Source of the DNA: Thermoleophilia bacterium | Lineage (GTDB): Bacteria > Actinomycetota > Thermoleophilia > Gaiellales > Gaiellaceae | Length of the DNA: 24,306 nucleotides | Direction of reading: 5' to 3' | Assembly: GCA_016844515.1 (NCBI GenBank) | Contig: JAERMP010000013.1 | Coordinates: forward strand, 1 to 24,306 | Shown here: one piece after another, positions 12,273 to 19,033 of the stretch | Layout: every line of letters starts with the position of its first letter | Position numbering within the stretch: the first letter of the stretch is position 1 | Translations under genes and position numbers: made by a program | Notes under the pieces: generated by a model | What the model was told of the DNA's origin: nothing | Database searches by the model: none | The model's input: the letters and a program-made list of their open reading frames with translations, nothing else

Positions 12273-14381
12273 ATGGAAAGTGCGTCGACGCATGCCCGCG
12301 TTTCATTGCCGATCGACGCGGCCCTGCTCGCTGCTTCCGCGCGGAATGCCGCGGCAATGCTGCGCGAGCCCGGCGATCCCACGAAGTCGATCGACAGCGC
12401 CGTCGAGGTGCTGTTCGGCGCTGTTTCCGGGTTGATGCCGTCGGTCTTCGTGCTCGAGCACGGGCGCTTCTGGCTCGTAGCGCAGCGTGGGCACTCGGTC
12501 GTACCGGATGGAGTCCGGGTCGTGAGCGGCATCATGGGTCGAGCAGTACGACTGGGTAGGCCACAGTTGGTGCCAGACGTCAGCGTCGACCCCGACTACT
12601 TCGCAGCGCTTCCGGGCGTCGTCTCGGAACTCGCGGTACCGCTCCGCGCGGGACGCGTAATCGTCGGCGCCCTCAACCTCGAATCCGATCGGGCGCTACC
12701 CGATGGCGCTGCCGCCTTGGTGGGACCGCTCGCTTCAGCCCTTTCCCCACTAGTCGCAGCGCTTCGTGCGAGCCGTACGCTCGACCTGGCTGCGCTCGCA
12801 CGGCTCTTCGTGCACCTGGGCAGCATTCGCGACGCGGAGGAGATCGCTGCACTCGCGGCCGCATCCTTGTCCAAGGTCCTCCCGATCGACGCATCCCAGG
12901 TGATCACCTGGGACGAGTTCGGTGCGGCCGCAACCCTGGCTTCGTGGCGTTGCGATGCGTCCGATGAGGTGCCGTTCGCGCAGTCCGAGCTCGAGGCGGC
13001 TCGTGCGCTCGTCGATCCGAGCGTCGTCTGTCACGTGCTCGACGTCGGCGGAGGTCGTGGCCACTCTCGGTCGGGCGCGTCGATCGTCTGGCTGCCGCTG
13101 CGCGTGAACGGTAAGGAGCTCGGTGCACTTCTGGGGCGAAGTAGCGCGGCTGACCATGTCGATCCGGTTCAGCTCGACACGGCTGCCGTCCTGGCGGCGC
13201 ACGTCGCCGCGTCGCTCGACTCTGCCTTCGCCCTACGACGCGAGCGGCAAAGCGCCGTAACCGACTCCCTGACGGGAATCCTGAACCGCAGGGGGCTCGA
13301 AGAGCACCTCGAGGACGCGCTTGCGGCGGCGAGGGAACGTCGCATGCCGCTGAGCGTTCTCGTCATCGACTGCGACGACTTCAAGGAGATCAACGACCGC
13401 GCCGGACATGAGTTCGGAGACACCCTCCTACGGGAGATTGCCGACGTCCTTTCGCGGTCGGTACCGGTTGGTGCCGAAGCCGCACGACTCGGAGGAGACG
13501 AGTTCGTGGTCATGCTCCCCGACGCGGGGGCAGACGCTGCCGAGACGCTCGGTGGTCAGATCAGAAACGTGCTTGCCGCAGGGCTCACGGACGCTGGTTT
13601 CCCCCTGCGGATCAGCGCCGGGATCTCGACCTATCCATTCGACGGCCCCGGCCCGACAGCGCTTCTGCGCGCTGCGGACCAGGCGCTCTACGCAGCCAAG
13701 AGCGTGGGGAAAGATCGCATCGCCTCGTTCCGTGAGCTCGCCGCATCGCCGCTGTCAGCGGCTGGTGGAGGCCGCCTCACGCTGGCGGAGGCTCACCGCC
13801 GTGGACGTAGTGACAGTTCCGGCTCGGTGTTGGCCGACGCTATCGCGGCGTCAAAGGCAATCGAGGCCGAGGGAACCGCGGATGCCGTGTGCAGCCGCCT
13901 GTGCAAGGCACTTGTCTTCGTCGTCGGCGCGACCGGATGTTCGGCGTCGAAGGTCGTAGGCGATTTCATCGTCGACGCGACCGAGCATGCGCTTCGCGAG
14001 ATCTCACTCGGTGACGAAGCGGCGTATCGGATCGCCGACTTCCCGCTCACGGCCGAGGTGTTGCGCACGAGCAGACCGCGAGCGATCTCGTTCGCCGAAG
14101 GCGGTATCGATCCCGCCGAGGCGTTTATTCTCCGCGAGCTCGGGATGAACGCCGTGCTAATGCTCCCGCTGAGGGTTGCAGGTCGCCCCTGGGGGCTCGT
14201 CGAGCTCTACGAGATGCGCCTTCGACCGTTCACCGAGGACGACATCGCGGTGGCCGAGTTCCTCACGATGCAGGCCGAGCGCCGGCTCGAGGTCGTGGAC
14301 GTCGTCGACGAGCCGCGGGAGCGCCCGCGCGTCTACGAGCTTCCGGGCGAAGACTCGCCCCGCGTCCCGCGCACCAGGTAG
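12273..14381 (+). CDS. Multi-GAF diguanylate cyclase (GAF-GAF-GGDEF-GAF)
   Basis: A 702-residue soluble protein. Residues about 20-160 and 170-330 look like GAF sensor domains (for example ELAVPLRAGRVIVGALNLES and SIVWLPLRVNGKELGALLGR). The GGDEF domain runs about 335-485, with DSLTGILNRRGLEEHL, DCDDFKEINDRAGHEFGD and the intact signature GGDEF at 407-411. A third GAF-like domain (about 515-665) follows, with MLPLRVAGRPWGLVELYE. No RxxD inhibitory site precedes GGDEF (the position reads PVGA), unlike the other cyclase in the window. It should make c-di-GMP in response to an unknown intracellular cue. No membrane helix is seen. The 3' end overlaps the convergent coiled-coil gene by 49 bases. 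The start lacks an obvious Shine-Dalgarno. Confidence 0.92.
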   Translation: MESASTHARVSLPIDAALLAASARNAAAMLREPGDPTKSIDSAVEVLFGAVSGLMPSVFVLEHGRFWLVAQRGHSVVPDGVRVVSGIMGRAVRLGRPQLVPDVSVDPDYFAALPGVVSELAVPLRAGRVIVGALNLESDRALPDGAAALVGPLASALSPLVAALRASRTLDLAALARLFVHLGSIRDAEEIAALAAASLSKVLPIDASQVITWDEFGAAATLASWRCDASDEVPFAQSELEAARALVDPSVVCHVLDVGGGRGHSRSGASIVWLPLRVNGKELGALLGRSSAADHVDPVQLDTAAVLAAHVAASLDSAFALRRERQSAVTDSLTGILNRRGLEEHLEDALAAARERRMPLSVLVIDCDDFKEINDRAGHEFGDTLLREIADVLSRSVPVGAEAARLGGDEFVVMLPDAGADAAETLGGQIRNVLAAGLTDAGFPLRISAGISTYPFDGPGPTALLRAADQALYAAKSVGKDRIASFRELAASPLSAAGGGRLTLAEAHRRGRSDSSGSVLADAIAASKAIEAEGTADAVCSRLCKALVFVVGATGCSASKVVGDFIVDATEHALREISLGDEAAYRIADFPLTAEVLRTSRPRAISFAEGGIDPAEAFILRELGMNAVLMLPLRVAGRPWGLVELYEMRLRPFTEDDIAVAEFLTMQAERRLEVVDVVDEPRERPRVYELPGEDSPRVPRTR

Positions 14382-15055
14382 GCGCATCGCCGTCGGTCGC
14401 CGGGCAGCGGTGACGGCCCAATGCGCGCGATGATGTACTCCGCGCCCTCGAGCTCGAGCGCATCGCCGGGGGCGAGGCTCGATGGGTCGATCTCGACGAG
14501 CCGGTAGTCGAGGCCCGGGACGAATGCAAGCTGTGCCGGTTGCGCAGGCACCGGCTGATCTGGGCTCGGCGCGGTCGCGCTGATGTCCTGTTGGGACCCG
14601 AGCTTGGCAGGACTCTCTTCGCGCGCCGTGACGGCGCGCTCACGTCGCTCGACCGCGGCGCGTCTGAGCTCCACCGCTCCGAGCTCGCTGCGACGACGCG
14701 CGAGGTCGGCCTCTTGGTCGGCGAGGCGGCTCTCGCGCTCCGTGAAGTCGCGCAAGAAGTCCGTGAGCTCGGTCTCCCTCGCCTCGAGGTCGGACGTGCG
14801 CAATCTGAGCATGCGCTCGACAGAGGCGCGCGAGTCTCGGAGAAGCTCCTCGCGGCGCTCGAGGTCGGCGATCGACGCGTCGAAGCGCGCCGCGTGCTCA
14901 TCGAGCTCGCGCCGCCGCTCCGCGAGGAGCTCCTCGAGCCGCTCCTCCGGGGTGGGACCCGGTGTGAGGACTCTCCGGACGAGTCCTCCGAACCCGTCGC
15001 TCGCCTCGGACGATCCGCGATCGGCGGGGTGCTCCTGGCGGTCGGGGTTCGTCAC
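14333..15055 (-). CDS. Coiled-coil protein with conserved C-terminal domain, unknown function
   Basis: A 240-residue acidic/basic alternating protein. Residues about 38-145 form a long Glu/Arg-rich coiled coil (ERLEELLAERRRELDEHAAR, LERREELLRDSRASVERML, LADQEADLARRRSEL). A Pro/Gln-rich linker (about 150-170) leads to a compact C-terminal segment (YRLVEIDPSSLAPGDALELE, then YIIARIGPSPLPGDRRRCAY) that looks like a folded small beta domain. No signal peptide or membrane helix is seen. I do not recognise a named family; a scaffold or cell-envelope/division-associated role would fit the architecture but is a guess. The GTG start has no Shine-Dalgarno. It overlaps the GGDEF gene tail-to-tail by 49 bases, and both C-termini look genuine. 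Confidence 0.8.
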   Translation of the reverse strand: MTNPDRQEHPADRGSSEASDGFGGLVRRVLTPGPTPEERLEELLAERRRELDEHAARFDASIADLERREELLRDSRASVERMLRLRTSDLEARETELTDFLRDFTERESRLADQEADLARRRSELGAVELRRAAVERRERAVTAREESPAKLGSQQDISATAPSPDQPVPAQPAQLAFVPGLDYRLVEIDPSSLAPGDALELEGAEYIIARIGPSPLPGDRRRCAYLVRGTRGESSPGSS

Positions 15056-15169
15056 CGTACGGGTCCTGGCGTGGTGCGAGAGGCCGGCGGACCGATCCTA
15101 AGCCGTCGAGTTCGGAGCAGTCCGCCGGCGAAGCGCGACTTCGCCGAGCCGACGAGGTCTCCTGCACTA

Positions 15170-15396
15170 AGCCTGGATCCACCGTTTCGCGCGGGCGGTG
15201 CGTTCGTCTGATCGCGCCAGGCCGCTTCCCGCCTGGCTTGCGGCCTGCCCGGAAAGGCAGGCAGGCCTCCACCCAGTCGGTGCGCTCCGCGCTGGGAGCG
15301 TGGAACACGGGCAACCAGCCCGCGCTCCACGCTCCCAGCGCGTCCTGGCGGCCCAGCCGAACGCCCCGCGGACACGCAAAACGGTGGATCCAGGCT
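15170..15396. repeat. 227-bp nested palindrome with 18-bp terminal inverted repeats
   Basis: Perfect 18-bp arms (AGCCTGGATCCACCGTTT at 15170-15187; complement at 15379-15396) bound the element. Next to them the arms stay partly complementary for about 35 more bases. Inside, a second perfect 17-bp stem (15288-15304 with 15326-15342) encloses a third 5-bp stem (15308-15312 with 15318-15322). A TA dinucleotide occurs near both ends. It fits a MITE-like non-autonomous element or a large structured RNA. It fills most of the 387-base gap 15056-15442, which otherwise shows no gene. Confidence 0.8.
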
Positions 15397-15442
15397 AGAA
15401 ACCCTTCGTGGGAGGGTAAAGCTTCTGCGTCTCGAAACCGAT

Positions 15443-15682
15443 ATGCGAACCATGGATGCGAACGGTGCCAGACATCTTGCGGCGCGGATCCGCGCAGGTG
15501 TCGCGATCGGCGCGAGGATCGAGTTGGTCAAGGACGCGAGCGACGACTCGGGCCTGTGCGCCGGAGATCGCGGGATCGTCGACCAGATCGACGAACGCGG
15601 ATACGTCTTCGTGAGCTGGGATCGCGGATTCGCCTCGGAGATCGATCCCGGGTCGACGCCGATCCACCCGCTGGCCGCGTAG
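15443..15682 (+). CDS. Small DUF4314-like protein
   Basis: A 79-residue protein. The core from about residue 25 (ARIELVKDASDDSGLCAGDR, then GIVDQIDERGYVFVSWDRG) resembles the DUF4314 family: a small beta-barrel-like module with a conserved 'aGd.G.V..ID..G...V.WD.G' pattern, found in phage and chromosomal proteins with no assigned function. The N-terminus (ANGARHLAARIRAGVAIG) is basic and helical. The start could be ATG 15443 or ATG 15452; neither has a clear Shine-Dalgarno. It lies just after the 227-bp palindrome and converges on the CAP gene 13 bases later. The family call is tentative; coding status is likely. Confidence 0.65.
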   Translation: MRTMDANGARHLAARIRAGVAIGARIELVKDASDDSGLCAGDRGIVDQIDERGYVFVSWDRGFASEIDPGSTPIHPLAA

Positions 15683-15695
15683 AGGCCTGAACGAC

Positions 15696-16253
15696 TCACG
15701 AGCGCGGGGCTTTCCCGTCTCGAAGGCCGAAGTCCGCGGTCACGACCACTGCATCGGATCCGCCGTACTCGGCTGGCGCCGTTGATGTGTACACGGCTCC
15801 GATACCGGCGTCGCGCCACGCAGACGAGAGGATTACCTCGCGATGAGGGGGAGAGTCGAGCCACGCCTTGACGATCGCCTTCGCCTCGATCCGTCGTCCT
15901 TCGCTGGCGAGCAGCGCTTCGCCGACCGACCATGTCTCCCAGCCCCGATTGGTGTAGTAGCGCCGGATCCGGTCGCTAAATGCCGTCCCGTCCGCTGAGT
16001 CGTGTCCGAAGAATCCGAGCTCGAGCATGGCTCTCGAATGTGCCCTCGCGGCCGTGCGTAGGCTCGGTGCTGCGCGCAGCGGCCGAATGCCGCGGTTGGC
16101 GCGAATCTGATTCATCTCGCGCACTATCTCTGCCTCGAGCGTGGTGCGGCGCTCGAGCTTCGTCGGCACCTCGGCGGGCACTGCGGCAGATGTGTGAGCA
16201 GCCGTGAGCGCGACTGCGAATACGACGAGAAATCGCATGCCTTGCAACGGCAT
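15696..16253 (-). CDS. Secreted CAP-domain (SCP/PR-1-like) protein
   Basis: A 185-residue exported protein with a signal peptide (MRFLVVFAVALTAAHTSA, counting from the second Met) and one CAP domain. Family landmarks are MNQIRANRGIRPLRAAPSLR, the His in AARAHSRAMLELGFFGHDS, the Glu in WSVGEALLAS, and the second His in AWLDSPPHREVILSSAWRDA followed by GIGAVY. The His/Glu set that can bind a metal is present. CAP proteins act outside the cell; bacterial members are implicated in cell-surface roles, but no reaction is established here. Translation may start at ATG 16253 or at the Met five codons later, which has AAGG upstream and gives a more normal signal peptide. It lies 54 bases after the ECF sigma gene on the same strand and may share its transcript. 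Confidence 0.88.
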   Translation of the reverse strand: MPLQGMRFLVVFAVALTAAHTSAAVPAEVPTKLERRTTLEAEIVREMNQIRANRGIRPLRAAPSLRTAARAHSRAMLELGFFGHDSADGTAFSDRIRRYYTNRGWETWSVGEALLASEGRRIEAKAIVKAWLDSPPHREVILSSAWRDAGIGAVYTSTAPAEYGGSDAVVVTADFGLRDGKAPRS

Positions 16254-16275
16254 CGACCGTTCCTGATGGACATCT

Positions 16276-16293
16276 CTCCCCCGATGGGGGGAG
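16276..16293. other. GC hairpin between ECF sigma and CAP genes
   Basis: CTCCCCC pairs with GGGGGAG around a 4-base loop in the 54-base gap between two minus-strand genes. No T-run follows in the transcribed direction, so it may be a weak attenuator rather than a terminator. Confidence 0.3.
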
Positions 16294-16307
16294 GCCCGGG
16301 ACGTTTG

Positions 16308-17618
16308 CTACGGAGCCTCTTGCCCGTTTGCGCGACCGTTGGTCTGGTCGGCTTTCGAGGGTGAGGAGCTCGTCCCTGCTGGCGCCGAAGTCCCGGCCTT
16401 CTCTTCCTTGCTACCCGCATTCGCCTGTGCTTTCGCAGGGGGTGTCTTGCTGGTGCCTGTGGTGTTGGGACGCGCGGTGGTGCGCTTCGTCTGGCCGGGT
16501 GCTTTCGCCTTAGCCTCGGCACTGCGCTCGGAGGCACCTCGCGCGCGTGCTTCGGCTGCACGAGCGCGAGCCTTAGCCGCGGCCAGCCTGTCCTGTCCCG
16601 GGGCGGCAGCCTTCCCGCGCGCGACGCCATTCCCGGGAACGAGCACGCCGCGTGGAGCGACCTGTCCCAGGCGGGCCCCCGGCTCGTCGCTCTGCGCCGG
16701 TGGCTTGTTCGCCGGCCTCGAACCGATCTCCGACGAGCCGACAACGCCCACGCCGCCCGTCATTGCCGCCGCAGCGACGACTGCCGCTGCTTTCACGGCC
16801 ATACCTCCGGCGAAGATCCCGCCTCCCGTTGCCCCCGCGGTGGTTACAGCCGAGCCGGCGACGGCTGCGCCAGTGGTTGCCGGGAGCGTTGCGGCCGTCG
16901 CCGTTCCCTCGATCCCCTTGAAGAATGAGAGCGAAAGCGGGATCGGGACGAGCATGAGGCCTTTGAGCGCGCGCCGGTTTCGCTGCTGGAGGCTGGTGAA
17001 CCGAGCGCAGTCTGGACACTCGCCGACGTGGTCGCGAAGACGGCGTCGCTCCTTGCGGCCAAGCCGACCGTCGGCAGCGCGCGATAGCGCGAGTTGCGCG
17101 TCGGTGCAGGTGAGCTGGTGCTCGAGCTCCTCCGCAAGGGAACGTCGGGCTCTGAAGAGAAGCGTCTCGAGAGCGGTGGTCGTGACGCCGAGGATCTCCG
17201 CGATCTCCGCGTACGAGCGGCCCTCGAACTCACGGAGCACGATCGCTTGCCGCTGCTGCGGTGGAATCTTGGAGAGCGCGACCAGCAGCTCGCCGACGCT
17301 CGGCCCGTCGTCCTCGTCGCGGCTGGCCTCCATCGTCCGCTCGTCGAGCTCGACCTGTCGTGGTCGCGTCTGCTCCTGCCGGAAGCGCTGCTTGATCGTG
17401 TTGCTTGCAATTGTCAGGAGCCAGTTCGCCGGCTTGCGCGGGCGCAGCCCCTGCTCGAGCGAGCGGTACGCATTCAGGAACGTCGTCTGTGTGACGTCCT
17501 CGGCGTCGGCGTGGTTGCCGAGGACGGCGAGCGCATAGCGATAGATCTCGCCGCCGTGTTTGCGGTAGAGATCGTCGACCTCGCTCGAAGCACGGTGGCC
17601 GGATTCGGTGACGGCCAT
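16308..17618 (-). CDS. ECF sigma factor fused to zinc-finger and membrane tail
   Basis: A 436-residue protein from ATG 17618 (a TTG at 17654 adds 12 residues). Residues about 14-83 are sigma region 2 (VDDLYRKHGGEIYRYALAVL, DAEDVTQTTFLNAYRSL, WLLTIASNTIKQRFR). Residues 108-163 are region 4 (IPPQQRQAIVLREFEGRSYA, then EIAEILGVTTTALETLLFRA). A zf-HC2-type anti-sigma motif follows (H197-x3-C201-x2-C204, HVGECPDC), then a glycine/alanine hydrophobic stretch (about 265-294) that may cross the membrane, and a 140-residue low-complexity Ala/Lys/Pro/Ser/Gly tail. The sigma and its own anti-sigma-like sensor are thus one chain, probably membrane-tethered until released. The diverging neighbour at 17754 is a possible target. 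Domain calls are sure; the mechanism is inferred. Confidence 0.9.
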   Translation of the reverse strand: MAVTESGHRASSEVDDLYRKHGGEIYRYALAVLGNHADAEDVTQTTFLNAYRSLEQGLRPRKPANWLLTIASNTIKQRFRQEQTRPRQVELDERTMEASRDEDDGPSVGELLVALSKIPPQQRQAIVLREFEGRSYAEIAEILGVTTTALETLLFRARRSLAEELEHQLTCTDAQLALSRAADGRLGRKERRRLRDHVGECPDCARFTSLQQRNRRALKGLMLVPIPLSLSFFKGIEGTATAATLPATTGAAVAGSAVTTAGATGGGIFAGGMAVKAAAVVAAAAMTGGVGVVGSSEIGSRPANKPPAQSDEPGARLGQVAPRGVLVPGNGVARGKAAAPGQDRLAAAKARARAAEARARGASERSAEAKAKAPGQTKRTTARPNTTGTSKTPPAKAQANAGSKEEKAGTSAPAGTSSSPSKADQTNGRANGQEAP

Positions 17619-17753
17619 GTTCTGAACGGTCGTCCAGGCGGCGGGCGTGCGCAACCCACCTCACAAACTCTTAACACTCTCCGGCGCAAGAACTCACTTC
17701 CACGCGCATCTTCTCCTATGCCAGATCGAATTCCCCCGAAACGGAGAACCTTC

Positions 17754-18137
17754 ATGACCAGACTCCTCATCACTGCGGCGCTCTTTTGCTTCGCCGTGCC
17801 GGCGGCCCTTGCGGCCCCGCCGGCCGGCCAAGGTTCTAGTGGCGGCTCCACGCCGAATCCGTCGCAGCTCTGTGCGGAGCAGCTGAAGACGATGGGCGCT
17901 GCGGGCTTCCAGTCCACCTACGCGCCTAACGGCAACGCCCAGAGTGCAATGGGCAAGTGCGTCTCGCGCCAGGCCCAGGCCTCGGCTGGCGACCAGGACA
18001 ACGCGGCCAAGAAGTGCAAGGCCGAACGTGAGTCGCTGGGCGTCACCGCTTTCAACAACAAGTACGGGACGAACCCGAACAAGAAGAACGCGTTCGGCAA
18101 GTGCGTCTCCGGACTTGCAAAGACGCAGGGTTCCTGA
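17754..18137 (+). CDS. Small secreted protein with two 48-residue Cys-paired repeats
   Basis: A 127-residue exported protein. MTRLLITAALFCFAVPAALA is a signal peptide; the ATG is preceded by GGAG about eight bases upstream (an in-frame ATG at 17718 lacks this). After a Gly/Ser/Pro linker come two copies of one motif: C40-x11-F52-x3-Y56-x10-GKC69VS, and C88-x11-F100-x3-Y104-x10-GKC117VS. The spacing is identical, with a 48-residue period. Each copy likely closes a disulfide-held helical hairpin. I do not recognise a named family. It is abundantly Lys/Asn-rich compared with its neighbours. It diverges from the ECF sigma gene and ends in a strong terminator, so it is a single-gene unit, perhaps under that sigma factor. 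Confidence 0.85.
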   Translation: MTRLLITAALFCFAVPAALAAPPAGQGSSGGSTPNPSQLCAEQLKTMGAAGFQSTYAPNGNAQSAMGKCVSRQAQASAGDQDNAAKKCKAERESLGVTAFNNKYGTNPNKKNAFGKCVSGLAKTQGS

Positions 18138-18196
18138 TCTGAGCTGACCAAGATCCGCAGCGGTCGGCGGCACCGGTTGCGGCGGTAGGGGGAAGA

Positions 18197-18226
18197 GACG
18201 AAGGAGGTCGAAAGACCTCCTTCGTC
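18197..18226 (+). terminator. Intrinsic terminator of the secreted repeat protein
   Basis: A perfect 13-bp stem (GACGAAGGAGGTC with its complement) closes on a GAAA tetraloop and is followed by GTTT. It lies 60 bases after the stop codon. Confidence 0.8.
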
Positions 18227-18254
18227 GTTTCAGATCTCTGCCGCGGTGGTTCCA

Positions 18255-18300
18255 GGGGTCAGACCCGGGGTCAGACCCCTGGTCTAGACCCCTGGTCTTG
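18255..18300. repeat. REP-like double copy plus degenerate copies, locus 4 (3' side of RAYT)
   Basis: A perfect 25-bp double copy (18255-18279) of the GGGGTCAGACCCC family is followed by decayed copies, including the 10-bp palindrome GGTCTAGACC (18281-18290) and CCTGGTCTTGACC. It lies 36 bases beyond the RAYT stop and is the exact reverse complement of 18998-19022 on the other side of that gene. Confidence 0.9.
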
Positions 18301-18335
18301 ACCACGAAGGAATGGGGACGCGAGACCCGGGCGTC

Positions 18336-18911
18336 CTAGGGTCGGAAGCTCAGTAGATCTCGCTCTCTGGCGTCCCGAATCGCCGCTTCGAGCTTCCGTC
18401 GAGCTGCTTGTGTGTCCGAGTCGACGAGCTCCAGGGCGCCGGCCACGTCCAGATATGCCGGCGCAGGCTCTAGGCCGGCTATGGCCGCGTAACTGCTCCA
18501 GCGCCACAGCTCGGGACGCTCGACGATACCTGCTCGCACCGGATTCAGCAATACGTAGATGAACGCGGCCACAAGGTGATCGTCGGTCTCGAGGCGTGTC
18601 GAATAGAAGCGGCCGCGGAACAGGTGGCCCTGCCGCTCGTACCGATGGTTGAAGGCCTGCGCGTATGGAGCCTCGAACGACTGCATGCCGCGGCCCAGGT
18701 TTGGCTCGGGAGTACGGAGGACGAGATGGATATGCGTATCCAGCAGGCAGTAGGCGAGACACGACCACCGACAACGACTGACGCTTCGCTCGAGATGAGC
18801 GAACAGCGTCCAGCGATCACCGTCGTCTCGCACCAGTCGTTCGCCAGCGTTTCCCTTGGCGACGACATGGTGGATTGCCCCTGGAGCCTCGTCTCTCGGT
18901 CTTCGCGGCAC
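18336..18911 (-). CDS. REP-associated tyrosine transposase (RAYT, Y1/HUH family)
   Basis: A 191-residue single-strand DNA endonuclease of the IS200/IS605-like superfamily, in the group usually tied to REP palindromes. The N-terminus (PGAIHHVVAKGNAGERLV) matches the family's first strand. The HUH metal site is H60-I-H62 in LLDTHIHLVLRTPEPNLG. The segment RQGHLFRGRFYSTRLETDDH is typical of RAYTs. The catalytic tyrosine is most likely Y119 in FIYVLLNPVRAG, where the family pattern is YIxLNPVRAG. WRWSSYAAI closes the domain. All key residues are intact, so it may be active. The GTG start gives the standard N-terminus; a possible -10 TACTCT lies upstream. Inverted REP doublets flank the gene (18255-18279 and 18998-19022), and further copies lie at three other loci. 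Confidence 0.93.
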   Translation of the reverse strand: MPRRPRDEAPGAIHHVVAKGNAGERLVRDDGDRWTLFAHLERSVSRCRWSCLAYCLLDTHIHLVLRTPEPNLGRGMQSFEAPYAQAFNHRYERQGHLFRGRFYSTRLETDDHLVAAFIYVLLNPVRAGIVERPELWRWSSYAAIAGLEPAPAYLDVAGALELVDSDTQAARRKLEAAIRDARERDLLSFRP

Positions 18912-18980
18912 TCACGAAGGATCGCTTGTACGAGAGTAATCCGCGAGTGGCTGGTCGGGGCAGTGACGACCCCGGCATGT

Positions 18981-19022
18981 CCGGACGGGACACGTCCGGG
19001 GTCTGACCCCGGGTCTGACCCC
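18981..19022. repeat. Hairpin plus REP-like double copy, locus 5 (5' side of RAYT)
   Basis: CCGGACG/CGTCCGG (18981-18987 with 18993-18999) forms a 7-bp hairpin running directly into the perfect 25-bp REP doublet at 18998-19022. It lies 11 bases after the kinase gene's stop (minus strand) and about 85 bases upstream of the RAYT start. The doublet is identical to 8042-8066. Confidence 0.88.
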
Positions 19023-19033
19023 TTTCCGTGACG

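Larger units (their letters stand above)
18255..19022 (-). mobile_element. Candidate REP-RAYT unit (transposase gene between inverted REP doublets)
   Basis: The segment runs from one 25-bp REP doublet to its exact inverted copy, with the Y1 (HUH) transposase gene as the only gene inside. This is the arrangement expected for a RAYT and its cognate palindromes. Mobility of the whole segment is inferred; no target duplication is seen, and HUH enzymes do not make one. Confidence 0.6.

Noticed and set aside
15238..15690. 150-codon ORF through the nested palindrome
   Set aside because: It overlaps the palindrome and then reads the DUF4314-like gene out of frame, with no domain signal.
16339..17538. 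399-codon plus-strand ORF opposite the ECF sigma gene
   Set aside because: Antisense to clear sigma-70 domains; the low-complexity, GC-rich tail keeps the other frames open.
18576..19031. 151-codon plus-strand ORF over the RAYT gene, ending in PGSDPGSDPFP
   Set aside because: It is antisense to the transposase, and its tail is just the REP doublet translated; no independent support.
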